Assembly: GCA_040510195.1 (NCBI GenBank)
Contig: JBEVJK010000038.1
Coordinates: forward strand, 1-64,000
Direction: 5' to 3'
Length of the DNA: 64,000 bases
Source of the DNA: JBEVJK01 sp040510195
Lineage (GTDB): Bacteria > Pseudomonadota > Alphaproteobacteria > Rhizobiales > Rhizobiaceae
The number at the start of each line of letters is the position of its first letter. The first letter of the stretch is position 1. Under the pieces are notes generated by a model, which was given only the letters and a program-made list of their open reading frames with translations, searched no databases and had not been told where the DNA came from. Positions 1-8,407 of the stretch are shown piece after piece. A program made the translations under genes and the position numbers.

Positions 1-485
<485 letters not shown>

Positions 486-600
486 GTTCATTCTCTCCTT
501 TGAGCAGGCCGTCAGGACCCAATGCGGCGTTCCGGCGACGACCCCTTCTTCCAAGAATTTCCGCGGCTTCTCCGTCTGCGACGGTCGGGCGCGGCTGCGG

Positions 601-632
601 CGTATATAAGGAGGGGCAATCCGCCACGCAAG
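601..632 (-). promoter_or_regulatory. Putative RpoH (sigma-32) promoter of dnaK
   Basis: Read on the minus strand, CTTG (629-632) is followed after exactly 18 bases by CTTATATACG (601-610). This fits the alphaproteobacterial heat-shock promoter form CTTG-N17/18-CYTATNTNNG described for Agrobacterium dnaKJ. It lies in the gap between the upstream oxidoreductase gene and dnaK and points toward dnaK, leaving an untranslated leader of about 110 bases. Promoter activity is inferred from the motif and its position. Confidence 0.7.
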
Positions 633-659
633 GCGTGGCAGCACACGGAAAACAAAGGC

Positions 660-1646
660 TCAGACGGGTTCCCAGCCGGCGCTCTCGCCGGCCCGGAAGA
701 AGGCGTCGATTACTGCCTGGTTTCGCATCGAATCCTCCAGCGTGAAGACCGGGTCGCTTCCGCCCTGCGCGGCGCGTGCGAAGGCCTCGACCTCCAGCCT
801 GTACTGGCGCACCCCCGGAAAGCGAAACACCGTTGCCTGGTCGTGCCGCTGGTTGTGGAGCTCGATCCGGGCGTGCTCGTAGTCGCCGGCATTGAACGGG
901 CCGTGCACCTCGATGTAGCCCTGCTCGCCGTGGAAGACCATCACCTGCCGTGCAGCCATCTGGGTCGCGCAGTAGAAGGTGAGCTCGAACTCGCCGAAAT
1001 CGGCTTTCACGCTGGAGTAGATGTCGGTGCCGAACTTCGGGTCGCGCTCGACCGTCGCCTGGACCCGGCTCGGCTCCTTGCCGGTCACCAATCGCGTCGC
1101 CACCGTCGGATAGACGCCGATGTCAGGCAGCGCGCCGCCGCCGAGATGCAGCTGGTTGCGCATGTTCTCGGGGTCGACATTGTAGTAGCTGAAGGCCCCC
1201 TGCACGTGGCGCACCCGACCGATCGCTCCGTCCTGCACCAGTTCGCGCACCTTGATCCATTGCGGGTGATAGGACACCATGAAGGCTTCGCAGACCAGCA
1301 CCTTGTTGCGGTCGCGCGCCTCGATCAGCGGCGCGATGTCGCCTGCCGCCAGCGCGATCGGCTTCTCGCACAGCACGTGCTTGCCGGCATTGGCCGCCTT
1401 GAGGGTCCATTCCACGTGCTGCGAGGTGGGCAGCGGGATATAGACGCCGTCGACGTCGTAGGACGCCAAAAGCTCGTCATAGGAGCCGAACGCGTGCTCG
1501 GCGCCGAAGCGCCGTGCCAGCGACTTGGCGCGCTCGAGGTCGCGGCTGGCGATCGCCGTGACGATGCCGTTCTCCGAATCGACCATCGCCGGCAACAGCT
1601 GCTCGCGGGCGATCTTGGCGGTCGAAAGCACTCCCCAGCGGAACAT
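660..1646 (-). CDS. Gfo/Idh/MocA family NAD(P)-dependent oxidoreductase
   Basis: A 328-residue two-domain dehydrogenase. The N-terminal Rossmann fold opens with the strand-loop RWGVLSTAKIAREQLLPAM. The family's CEKPIAL segment at about residues 93-99 carries the conserved lysine, and DIGVYP around residue 176 matches the active-site region. The C-terminal half is the alpha/beta dimerisation and substrate domain. Members oxidise sugars, inositols or related polyols, but the sequence does not reveal the substrate. It sits 32 bases downstream of pheT and just upstream of the dnaK promoter on the same strand. No sugar-pathway gene is beside it, so context does not narrow its role. Family assignment is secure; function is open. 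Confidence 0.88.
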   Translation of the reverse strand: MFRWGVLSTAKIAREQLLPAMVDSENGIVTAIASRDLERAKSLARRFGAEHAFGSYDELLASYDVDGVYIPLPTSQHVEWTLKAANAGKHVLCEKPIALAAGDIAPLIEARDRNKVLVCEAFMVSYHPQWIKVRELVQDGAIGRVRHVQGAFSYYNVDPENMRNQLHLGGGALPDIGVYPTVATRLVTGKEPSRVQATVERDPKFGTDIYSSVKADFGEFELTFYCATQMAARQVMVFHGEQGYIEVHGPFNAGDYEHARIELHNQRHDQATVFRFPGVRQYRLEVEAFARAAQGGSDPVFTLEDSMRNQAVIDAFFRAGESAGWEPV

Positions 1647-1678
1647 TGCGTGTCCTCCTCCTCGGCTGAGATCGTATC

Positions 1679-4096
1679 CTAGGCCCTCAGCACGCCTCCG
1701 GTCTGCTTGCTCACATTGGCCACGATGCGGCCTGCCAGCGCCTCGAAATCCTCCTCGGTCAGCGTCCGGTCGACCGGTTGGATGGAGACCTCGATGGCGA
1801 TCGACTTCTTGCCGGGACCGAGGGTCGCTCCTTCGAAGACGTCGAACACCGAGACGCCGCTGATCAGCCGCCTGTCGGCCGCCGCGGCGGCGCGCGCCAG
1901 CGCGGCTGCCTCGACCTGCCTGTCGACCACGAATGCGAAATCGCGCTTGACCGCTTGCAGATTCGACAGGTCGAGCCGCGGCTTGGTGCGCGTCGCCTTG
2001 GCCTTCGGCTCCGGCAGGGCGTCGAGAAACACCTCGAAGCCGGCGAGCTGGCCATCGACGTCCAGCAGCTCGAGCGTCTTCGGATGGAGCTCACCGAATG
2101 TCCCGAGCACCGTCTTCGGTCCGAGCCTGATCGTTCCCGAACGCCCCGGATGGTACCAGGCGGGGCCGCCCGCTTCCACTTGCAGCTTGTCGACCGGCGC
2201 GCCGCTGGCTTCCAGCGCCGCCAGCGCATCGGCCTTGGCGTCGAACACGTCGACCGGCGCCGCGTTGCCCGTCCAGTGGCGCCCGGCGCCCTCCAGCCGT
2301 GCGGTGCCGCGCCGGATGCCGGCGGCGACGCGCCGCTGGCCCTCCGGCAGGTCGCTCTCATAGGTGCCCGACACCTCGAACAGCGCCGCATCGCCATGTC
2401 CCCGGTCGGCGTTGCGCTGCGCCGCGGCGATCAGTCCTGGCAGCAGCGAGGGCCGCATGACGTCCATGTCGGTGGCGATCGGGTTGGCCAGCGTCAGACC
2501 GGGCCCGCCGCCGCCGAACGCAAACGCATGCGCCGCCGGGATGAACGACCAGGTGACCGCCTCCAGCATGCCGCGCACCGCCAGCGCGCGCCGCGCCGCT
2601 CGCGTCCTCAGTTGCAAGGGTGTGAGCATCTTCGTGTTGACGCTGGCGTGCGCCTCGAGCGGCGCCGGCGCGATGCGGTCCACGCCGTGGATGCGCATCA
2701 CCTCCTCGACCAGGTCGGCTTTGCCGTCGATGTCCGGCCGCCACGACGGCACCGTCACCTCCACCGGGTCGCCGTCGCCTTGGGAGCGGAAGCCCAGCCG
2801 CGCCAGGATGGCCAGGCTCTCCGCCCGCGGCACGTCGAGACCGGTCAGCCGCCGCACTTCGCCGGTCGGGAGCGCGACCACCTTGGGCGCGTACCCGGAA
2901 TAGCCCACCACCTCCGTCTCGCTGGGCTCGCCGCCGCACAGCTCGAGCACCATGCGGGTCGCCAGCTCCAGGCCGGGCACCATGAATTCCGGGTCGACGC
3001 CGCGCTCGAAGCGGTAGCGCGCATCGGTGACGATGCCGAGCTCGCGGCCGGTGCGGGCGACGTTGAGCGGTTCCCACAGCGCCGACTCGATCAGCACGTC
3101 GGTCGTCGAGGCGTCGCAGCCCGAGTGCTCGCCGCCCATGATGCCGGCGATCGACTCGACGCCGTTCCGATCGGCGATCACGCACATTTCGGGCGTCAGC
3201 CGGTACTCGCGCCCGTCCAGCGCAAGCACCGTTTCGCCTCCCTTTGCCCGACGCACCGTCAGGTCGCCCGCCACCTTGGCGGCGTCGAAGACGTGCAGCG
3301 GCCGGCCGCGGTCGAAGGTGATGTAGTTGGTGATGTCCACCAGCGCGTTGATCGGCCTCAGCCCGATCGCCAGCAGGCGCTGCTGCAGCCATTTCGGCGA
3401 CGCGCCGTTCTTCACCCCGCGCACCATCCGAAGTGCGAAGCCGCGGCAGAGCGGCTCGCCTTCGGGGAAGTCCAGGGCAACCTTCACCGGGCAAGAGCCG
3501 ACGCCTGGCACGGCCGGCACGCGGCCCTCCTTCAGGCGGCCGACCCCGGCAGCGGCGAGATCGCGCGCGATGCCATGGACACCGGTGGCATCGGGGCGAT
3601 TGGGCGTCAGGCCGATCTCGAAGACCGGATCGTCGAGTCTGGCATAGGCGGCGAAGCCGGTTCCCACCGGCGCGTCCTCCGGCAGCTCGATGATGCCGTC
3701 ATGCTCGTCCGAGATCTCCAGCTCGCGCTCCGACAGCATCATGCCGCGGCTCTCCACGCCGCGGATCTTCCCCACCGAAAGCGTCGTGTCGATGCCGGGG
3801 ATATAGGCGCCGGGCGCGGCAAAGGCGCCGACCAGCCCGGCTCGCGCATTGGGCGCCCCGCACACCACCTGCACCGGCGCCTGCCCCTCGCCGGTATCGA
3901 CCGTCAGCACCTGCAGCTTGTCGGCGTCGGGATGCTTCTCGGCCGTCAGCACCCGCGCGATGACGAAGGGCTTCAGGCTCGCTTTGTCGTCGACCGCCTC
4001 CACTTCGAGGCCGATCGAGGTCAGCCGCTCGGCAATCTCGCCGAGCGTCGCTTCGGTTTCCAGGTGGTCCTTCAGCCAGGAGAGGGTGAATTTCAT
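1679..4096 (-). CDS. pheT: Phenylalanyl-tRNA synthetase beta subunit
   Basis: The 805-residue beta subunit of the alpha2-beta2 enzyme that charges tRNA-Phe. In order it has an N-terminal EMAP/OB-type tRNA-binding domain (about residues 39-150, with HPDADKLQVLTVDTG and VVCGAPNARAG), the B3/B4 editing domain, B5 (RPDIDGKADLVEEVMRIHG region), the inactive core, and a C-terminal FDX-ACB anticodon-binding domain (SNLQAVKRDFAFVVD to the end). I chose ATG at 4094-4096, giving MKFTLSWLKDHLET, the family's usual N-terminus. The open frame extends 56 codons further but overlaps pheS and has no family similarity. It follows pheS by 20 bases in one operon. Confidence 0.97.
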   Translation of the reverse strand: MKFTLSWLKDHLETEATLGEIAERLTSIGLEVEAVDDKASLKPFVIARVLTAEKHPDADKLQVLTVDTGEGQAPVQVVCGAPNARAGLVGAFAAPGAYIPGIDTTLSVGKIRGVESRGMMLSERELEISDEHDGIIELPEDAPVGTGFAAYARLDDPVFEIGLTPNRPDATGVHGIARDLAAAGVGRLKEGRVPAVPGVGSCPVKVALDFPEGEPLCRGFALRMVRGVKNGASPKWLQQRLLAIGLRPINALVDITNYITFDRGRPLHVFDAAKVAGDLTVRRAKGGETVLALDGREYRLTPEMCVIADRNGVESIAGIMGGEHSGCDASTTDVLIESALWEPLNVARTGRELGIVTDARYRFERGVDPEFMVPGLELATRMVLELCGGEPSETEVVGYSGYAPKVVALPTGEVRRLTGLDVPRAESLAILARLGFRSQGDGDPVEVTVPSWRPDIDGKADLVEEVMRIHGVDRIAPAPLEAHASVNTKMLTPLQLRTRAARRALAVRGMLEAVTWSFIPAAHAFAFGGGGPGLTLANPIATDMDVMRPSLLPGLIAAAQRNADRGHGDAALFEVSGTYESDLPEGQRRVAAGIRRGTARLEGAGRHWTGNAAPVDVFDAKADALAALEASGAPVDKLQVEAGGPAWYHPGRSGTIRLGPKTVLGTFGELHPKTLELLDVDGQLAGFEVFLDALPEPKAKATRTKPRLDLSNLQAVKRDFAFVVDRQVEAAALARAAAAADRRLISGVSVFDVFEGATLGPGKKSIAIEVSIQPVDRTLTEEDFEALAGRIVANVSKQTGGVLRA

Positions 4097-4116
4097 GCCA
4101 AACCTACCTGAGCGTC

Positions 4117-5202
4117 TCAGCTCGACAGCCCGCCGAACAGCGTCGGCAGGTCGAGTGGGCGAAAGCCGTAATGCGACAGCCAGCGGACGTCCGCGTCGAA
4201 GAAGGCGCGCAGGTCCGGCATGCCGTATTTCAGCATGGCGATGCGGTCGATGCCCATGCCCCACGCAAAGCCCTGATACACGTCAGGGTCGAGGCCGCCG
4301 AAGCGCAGCACGTTGGGATGCACCATGCCGCAGCCCAAAATCTCCATCCAGTCGGAACCCTCGCCGAAGCGCACCTCGCCCGGCCGCGACCGGTCGCATT
4401 GGATGTCGACCTCCAGGCTCGGCTCGGTGAACGGGAAGAAGCTCGGCCGGAACCGCATCTTCAGGCTAGGCACCTCGAAGAACGCCTTACAGAACTCCTC
4501 AAGCACCCAGCGCATGTTGGCGACGTTGGCCGTGCGATCGATGACCAGCCCTTCGAGCTGATGGAACATCGGCGTGTGCGTGGCGTCGGAGTCCTGCCGG
4601 TAGGTCTTGCCGGGGATGACGATGCGGATCGGCGGTTTCTGGGCCTCCATGGTGCGGATCTGCACCGGCGAGGTGTGTGTGCGCAAAAGCTTGCGCTCGG
4701 CCGACCCTTCCGCATTGAGGAAGAAGGTGTCGTGCATCTCGCGCGCCGGATGGCCCTCCGGGAAGTTCAGCGCGGTGAAGTTGTAGTAGTCGGTCTCGAT
4801 GTCCGGTCCCTCGGCGATGGTGAAGCCGAGGTCCCCGAAGATGGCGGCGATTTCGTCGATCACCTGGCTGATCGGGTGGATGCGGCCGCGCTCGGCCGGC
4901 GAGGGCCGCACCGGCAGCGTCACGTCGACGGTGTCGTTGGAAAGGCGGGCTGTGATGGCCGCCTCGCGCAGCGCCGCCCGGCGGGCGGTCAGCGCCTCGG
5001 TCACCCGGTGCTTGAGGCCGTTGAGTGCCGGGCCCATCGTCTGCCGTTCCTCGGCAGCCATCGCGCCCAGCGTCTTCAGCCGCTCGGAGATCGAGCCCTT
5101 CTTGCCCAGCGCCGCGAGCCGCACCGCCTCGATGGCGGTCTCGTCGCCCGCCGCGGCGATGTCGCCGAGCAGTGTGGTCTCCAGTGTTTCGAGGTCGCTC
5201 AT
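4117..5202 (-). CDS. pheS: Phenylalanyl-tRNA synthetase alpha subunit
   Basis: The 361-residue catalytic subunit of phenylalanyl-tRNA synthetase. A coiled-coil N-terminal region (about residues 1-85) precedes the class II core. Motif 1 lies near HPISQVIDEIAAIFGDLGF, motif 2 near GKTYRQDSDATHTPMFHQLE, and motif 3 is GFAWGMGIDRIAMLKYG. These form the ATP- and phenylalanine-binding pocket. ATG at 5200-5202 gives MSDLETLETTLLGDI, a normal family start. It is cotranscribed with pheT. The 100-base gap to rplT upstream holds an intrinsic-terminator-like hairpin, so pheST may be partly uncoupled from the ribosomal-protein genes or attenuated. Confidence 0.97.
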   Translation of the reverse strand: MSDLETLETTLLGDIAAAGDETAIEAVRLAALGKKGSISERLKTLGAMAAEERQTMGPALNGLKHRVTEALTARRAALREAAITARLSNDTVDVTLPVRPSPAERGRIHPISQVIDEIAAIFGDLGFTIAEGPDIETDYYNFTALNFPEGHPAREMHDTFFLNAEGSAERKLLRTHTSPVQIRTMEAQKPPIRIVIPGKTYRQDSDATHTPMFHQLEGLVIDRTANVANMRWVLEEFCKAFFEVPSLKMRFRPSFFPFTEPSLEVDIQCDRSRPGEVRFGEGSDWMEILGCGMVHPNVLRFGGLDPDVYQGFAWGMGIDRIAMLKYGMPDLRAFFDADVRWLSHYGFRPLDLPTLFGGLSS

Positions 5203-5231
5203 GGTCGTTCGATCGTCCAGCGTATGGCAAG

Positions 5232-5265
5232 AAAAAACCCGCGCCAGCCCTGCCAGCGCGGGTTT
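5232..5265 (-). terminator. Intrinsic terminator or attenuator between rplT and pheS
   Basis: On the minus strand a perfect 10-base-pair stem (arms 5256-5265 and 5235-5244, AAACCCGCGC paired with GCGCGGGTTT) with an 11-base loop runs into a U tract (A run 5232-5237 on the plus strand). It lies 37 bases after the rplT stop and about 30 bases before the pheS start. It could end the rpmI-rplT transcript or act as a leader attenuator for pheST. Confidence 0.8.
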
Positions 5266-5302
5266 CCCAAATCAAGTGCCGATGTTCGGGAAGGCGCTGG
5301 CG

Positions 5303-5704
5303 TCAGGCGACGGCGCTCTCGAACGCGTTCGGCGTGGTGTTCTTCAGGTATTCGAGGGCGACCTTGGCCTTGCCGACCATGGCCACGAACGCCTGCGGCT
5401 CGTGGATCGCCATGTCGGACAGGATCTTGCGGTCGATCTCGATGCCCGCCTTGTTCAGGCCGTCGATGAAGCGGCCATAGGTCAGGCCGTGCTCGTGCAC
5501 CGCGGCGTTGATGCGCTGGATCCACAGAGCGCGGAACGAGCGCTTGCGGTTCTTGCGGTCGCGATAGGCGTATTGCTGCGACCTCTCCACCGCCTGCTTG
5601 GCGACGCGGATGGTGTTCTTGCGGCGGCCGTAGAAGCCCTTGGCGGCTTTCAGGACCTTCTTGTGCTTGGCATGGGCGGTGACGCCCCGTTTGACGCGAG
5701 CCAT
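5303..5704 (-). CDS. rplT: 50S ribosomal protein L20
   Basis: The 133-residue primary binder of 23S rRNA, needed for early 50S assembly. The basic N-terminus MARVKRGVTAHAKHKKVLK, the RRKNTIRVAKQAVERS helix and the conserved LWIQRINAAVHEHGLTYGRF block are typical. Length is slightly above the usual 118-120 because of a short alphaproteobacterial C-terminal tail. It follows rpmI by 33 bases. In several bacteria L20 represses its own operon by binding leader mRNA. The leader upstream of rpmI here is about 105 bases long if the promoter at 6053-6081 is used, but I could not identify an L20-binding mimic in it. Confidence 0.98.
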   Translation of the reverse strand: MARVKRGVTAHAKHKKVLKAAKGFYGRRKNTIRVAKQAVERSQQYAYRDRKNRKRSFRALWIQRINAAVHEHGLTYGRFIDGLNKAGIEIDRKILSDMAIHEPQAFVAMVGKAKVALEYLKNTTPNAFESAVA

Positions 5705-5737
5705 GGTCTGGATCTCCTTGAGCGCTGGCTGCCGGCC

Positions 5738-5941
5738 TCAGAGGCCGTTGGGCAGGAAGTTCTTGATCACCTTGCGGGCATCCGGCTCTGCCAGAGCCAT
5801 GGTGCCGCGGGCATCGCGGATGAACTTGTTGGTGCGCTTGATCATGCCATGACGCTTGCCGGCCGCCTGCGCCAGCACCTTGCCGGTCGCAGTCACCTTG
5901 AATCGCTTCTTGGCAGCCGATTTGGTCTTCATCTTGGGCAT
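5738..5941 (-). CDS. rpmI: 50S ribosomal protein L35
   Basis: A 67-residue, very basic large-subunit protein. MPKMKTKSAAKKRFKVTATG and HGMIKRTNKFIRDARG match the L35 family along its whole length, and the ending KNFLPNGL is usual for alphaproteobacteria. A strong ribosome-binding site (AGAAGGAGAAGC) precedes the ATG. It is the first gene of the rpmI-rplT unit. infC is separated from it by a membrane methyltransferase gene, so the common infC-rpmI-rplT order is interrupted here. Confidence 0.98.
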   Translation of the reverse strand: MPKMKTKSAAKKRFKVTATGKVLAQAAGKRHGMIKRTNKFIRDARGTMALAEPDARKVIKNFLPNGL

Positions 5942-6052
5942 TTTGCTTCTCCTTCTGAGGCGCTCTCAGGCGCTTGACGCTTCGGGCAGACCAGGCCCGA
6001 AAAGCATTGCGAACCGCCACGGCATGCCCTGCCGGACGGTTCTGAACGCGGC

Positions 6053-6081
6053 CTTATAGCGACAGCAACGCCAAAGCGCAA
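6053..6081 (-). promoter_or_regulatory. Putative housekeeping promoter of rpmI-rplT
   Basis: On the minus strand TTGCGC (6076-6081) and TATAAG (6053-6058) are separated by 17 bases, a good match to a sigma-70 promoter. It lies between the methyltransferase gene and rpmI and would give a leader of about 105 bases. This is inferred from sequence only. Confidence 0.6.
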
Positions 6082-6106
6082 CGGGGATTCGCCGCTTCGC
6101 GCGGCC

Positions 6107-6757
6107 TCAATAGAGCCGCAGCAGAACCGGCAGGGCCCCGACGTCCTGCCAGTGCTCGATCAGCTCGAAAAGCGGATAGGCGGCCAGGAACAACAATCCG
6201 TCGCGGAACGTCCGGTAGAGCATCTGCGGTTTGACGGAGAGCAGGTTGCTTTCGCGGAAGAGCCGGAGATCGGGCAGGAAGCGCGGCACCTCGCGCCGGT
6301 ACTGCCGGTAGGTTTCGCCGAAATTCTCCTCCAGATATGCTTCCTCCACCTGGATCACCAAAAGGAAGGCGATCGTGCAGAGGATTGCGAACGCCAGCGC
6401 GACGACGGCGCTTCCGGTCATCGCGCCGACGCCGGCCGCGCCGATGGCGGAGAACAGGTAGAGAGGGTTGCGGGTCACCGAATAGGGACCGCCGCGGACG
6501 ATCTCGGAGCTCTTTCGCCCGCCGATGTAAAGCGTGCACCAGGTCCGTCCCAGGATGGCGATCAGCATCAGCGCGATGCCGATCTGCTCGATGCGTTCGT
6601 GCAGGTCGTCCTCTGCTGCGCGCGCCGAGCGCACGAAAAGCAGCGCCACCACCATCAGGACGAAAAGCGCCCCCAGCACCAGCCGGCGACGCTTCTGATA
6701 GCGGCCGAGCTCGTCCGGCGTCTTGGCGACCAGTGGGGATATGCGCGTTGACGCCAT
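6107..6757 (-). CDS. Isoprenylcysteine carboxyl methyltransferase/PEMT-like integral membrane protein
   Basis: A 216-residue membrane protein with about four to five hydrophobic segments. The C-terminal half carries the ICMT/phospholipid-methyltransferase signature: GGPYSVTRNPLYL, then an acidic-aromatic block around EEAYLEENFGETYRQYRREV. In this superfamily these residues bind S-adenosylmethionine at the membrane face. The substrate in bacteria is mostly unknown. ATG at 6755-6757 (MASTRISPLVAK) is preferred because GGAGGG sits at good spacing before it; an in-frame ATG 21 codons upstream lacks one. It lies between infC and rpmI on the same strand. The superfamily call is firm and the reaction is not established. 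Confidence 0.8.
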   Translation of the reverse strand: MASTRISPLVAKTPDELGRYQKRRRLVLGALFVLMVVALLFVRSARAAEDDLHERIEQIGIALMLIAILGRTWCTLYIGGRKSSEIVRGGPYSVTRNPLYLFSAIGAAGVGAMTGSAVVALAFAILCTIAFLLVIQVEEAYLEENFGETYRQYRREVPRFLPDLRLFRESNLLSVKPQMLYRTFRDGLLFLAAYPLFELIEHWQDVGALPVLLRLY

Positions 6758-6863
6758 GCCTGAAGACCCTCCGGCCGCAGAGCGCGGCCGGCGAATTCTT
6801 AAACGGGGCATCGTGGGCAAATCGTGGCGAACGAGGAAAAGGCTACCGGAGTGGCCTCTGGAA

Positions 6864-7400
6864 TCATCGTGGTGCCAACACCATCATCATCTGGCGGCCT
6901 TCGAGCTTTGGCTCGGCCTCCACCTTGGCGATGGGCGCAACCTCTTCGCGCACCTTGTTGAGAAGCTGCATGCCGAGCTCCATATGGGCCATCTCGCGGC
7001 CCCGGAAGCGCAGCGTCAGCTTGACCTTGTCGCCTTCCTCGAAGAACCGGCGCACCGCCCTCATCTTCACCTCGTAGTCGTGGATGTCGATGTTGGGGCG
7101 CATCTTGATCTCCTTGATCTCGATGACCTTCTGGTTCTTGCGGGCCTCGGCGGCCTTCTTCTGGTTGGCATATTTCAGCTTCCCGAGATCCAGGATCTTG
7201 GTGACGGGCGGCTCTGCGTTGGGCGAAATTTCTACGAGGTCGAGGCCGGCTTCCTCGGCGGCTGCGAGGGCATCGTTGATCGATACCACGCCTTGATTGG
7301 TGCCGCTTGCGTCGATGAGTTGAACCCGGGGGACCCGGATGTCGCGGTTGGCGCGCGGTCCTTCCTTGACGGGAGCCGCGGCTTTGAAGGGTCTGCGAAT
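6864..7400 (-). CDS. infC: Translation initiation factor IF-3, ATT start codon
   Basis: This 178-residue factor binds the 30S subunit, blocks premature 50S joining and proofreads the start codon. NRDIRVPRVQLID begins the N-terminal domain, KYANQKKAAEARKNQ is the linker, and IKMRPNIDIHDYEVKMRAVR with VKLTLRFRGREMAH is the C-terminal domain. The only start giving the full domain is ATT at 7398-7400, 9 bases after AGGAG (7410-7414). Upstream the frame has no ATG, GTG or TTG before an in-frame stop at 7455-7457. A GTG at 7287-7289 would delete much of the N-domain. AUU starts are the known basis of IF-3 autoregulation: low IF-3 lets its own non-canonical start be used. Confidence 0.96.
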   Translation of the reverse strand: MRRPFKAAAPVKEGPRANRDIRVPRVQLIDASGTNQGVVSINDALAAAEEAGLDLVEISPNAEPPVTKILDLGKLKYANQKKAAEARKNQKVIEIKEIKMRPNIDIHDYEVKMRAVRRFFEEGDKVKLTLRFRGREMAHMELGMQLLNKVREEVAPIAKVEAEPKLEGRQMMMVLAPR

Positions 7401-7414
7401 GGTCGTGTTCTCCT
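7398..7414 (-). promoter_or_regulatory. infC ribosome-binding site and non-canonical ATT start
   Basis: AGGAG (7410-7414, minus strand) lies 9 bases from ATT (7398-7400), ideal spacing. The following codons read RRPFKAAAPVKEGPR and run into the conserved NRDIRVP block. The site fixes the start and probably mediates IF-3 feedback control. Confidence 0.85.
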
Positions 7415-7620
7415 GATCTGTTACCGTTCGGGGCTCTGCCCGGACGTGGTCGTGTCATGTCGTTCGGGCAACGGCGCTGTCAATAGCACAGCCAAGCAAA
7501 AGAATCACGATCAAACCTGTCGTCGTGCGCGCCCGGCAGCTGACCGGTGGAGAGCCGGGACAAGCCGCTTTGCGATGCTGCGGTGCCGTGGCAGAAGGGC
7601 GCGTCAGGGAGATTCTGATC

Positions 7621-8403
7621 ATGTCCGACGAGACCGGCCCAGGCTTCATCGACGTCGACGGAGCGGCCATCGCCTTCCGCCACCGCGACGGGCGGGAGCC
7701 GGGCGTGATGTGGCTCGGCGGCTACCGCTCCGACATGCGCGGCACCAAGGCCGAGGCGCTTGATGCCTGGGCCGCCGCTGCCGGTCGCGCCTTCACCCGC
7801 CACGACTATTCCGGCCATGGCGAGTCCGGCGGCGCCTTCCGCGACGGCACCATCTCGGGCTGGGTCAGGGAGAGCCTGGCGGTGATGAATGCCGCGACGT
7901 CGGGGCCGCAGGTCCTGGTCGGCTCTTCCATGGGTGCCTGGATTGCGCTTCGCATGATCGAGGAGCTCGCGCGGCAGCCCGGCAGCCGGCCTGTGGCGGG
8001 GCTTCTGCTGCTCGCGCCGGCTCCCGACTTTACGAGCGAACTGGTCGAGCCGAAGCTCACCGCTGCGCAGAAGCGCGCCTTGACCCGCAAGGGATTCTTC
8101 GAGGCGCCCTCCGAGTACAGCCCGGGCGAACCATACGTCTACACACGGGCGTTGATCGAGGACGGCAGGCGGAACCGGGTCATGACCGGGCCGATCGACA
8201 CCCACTGCCCGGTCCATATCATCCAGGGGCTCAGGGACCCCGACGTGCCGCACGAGCATGCCTTGAAGCTCGCCAGCTGCCTGCCGGCCGACGACGTGAC
8301 TGTATCGCTGGTACCGGACGGCGATCATCGCCTCTCGCGCCCGGAGGACATAGCCCTGATCCTGGGGGCGATCGACGAGCTCATCTCGCGCAGTGCCGGT
8401 TGA
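7621..8403 (+). CDS. Alpha/beta hydrolase
   Basis: A 260-residue serine hydrolase. The nucleophile elbow is VGSSMGAW (about residues 101-108), an acid is likely in LRDPDVPHEHA, and the histidine is in DGDHRLSRPED near the C-terminus, completing a catalytic triad. The GGYRSDMRGTKA and HDYSGHGESGG strand-loops resemble small esterase/thioesterase members (ABHD10-like). There is no signal peptide, so it is probably cytosolic. ATG at 7621 has AGGGAG at good spacing; the frame extends further upstream without family similarity. It is divergent from infC. Its stop is 4 bases before the BenE-like transporter start, so the two are probably cotranscribed, but the substrate is not evident. Confidence 0.85.
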   Translation: MSDETGPGFIDVDGAAIAFRHRDGREPGVMWLGGYRSDMRGTKAEALDAWAAAAGRAFTRHDYSGHGESGGAFRDGTISGWVRESLAVMNAATSGPQVLVGSSMGAWIALRMIEELARQPGSRPVAGLLLLAPAPDFTSELVEPKLTAAQKRALTRKGFFEAPSEYSPGEPYVYTRALIEDGRRNRVMTGPIDTHCPVHIIQGLRDPDVPHEHALKLASCLPADDVTVSLVPDGDHRLSRPEDIALILGAIDELISRSAG

Positions 8404-8407
8404 GCCG

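Noticed and set aside
623..639. Hairpin GCCACGC-AAG-GCGTGGC as a terminator after the oxidoreductase gene
   Set aside because: No U tract follows on the minus strand, and it overlaps the -35 element of the dnaK promoter.
1778..4111. Long plus-strand open frame across pheT
   Set aside because: Antisense to pheT; composition is typical of a shadow frame and no motif is present.
5229..5275. Possible pheM-like leader peptide (MIWETRAGRAGAGFF...) before pheS
   Set aside because: Its only Phe codons come from the terminator U tract, there is no clear ribosome-binding site, and it does not stop before pheS.
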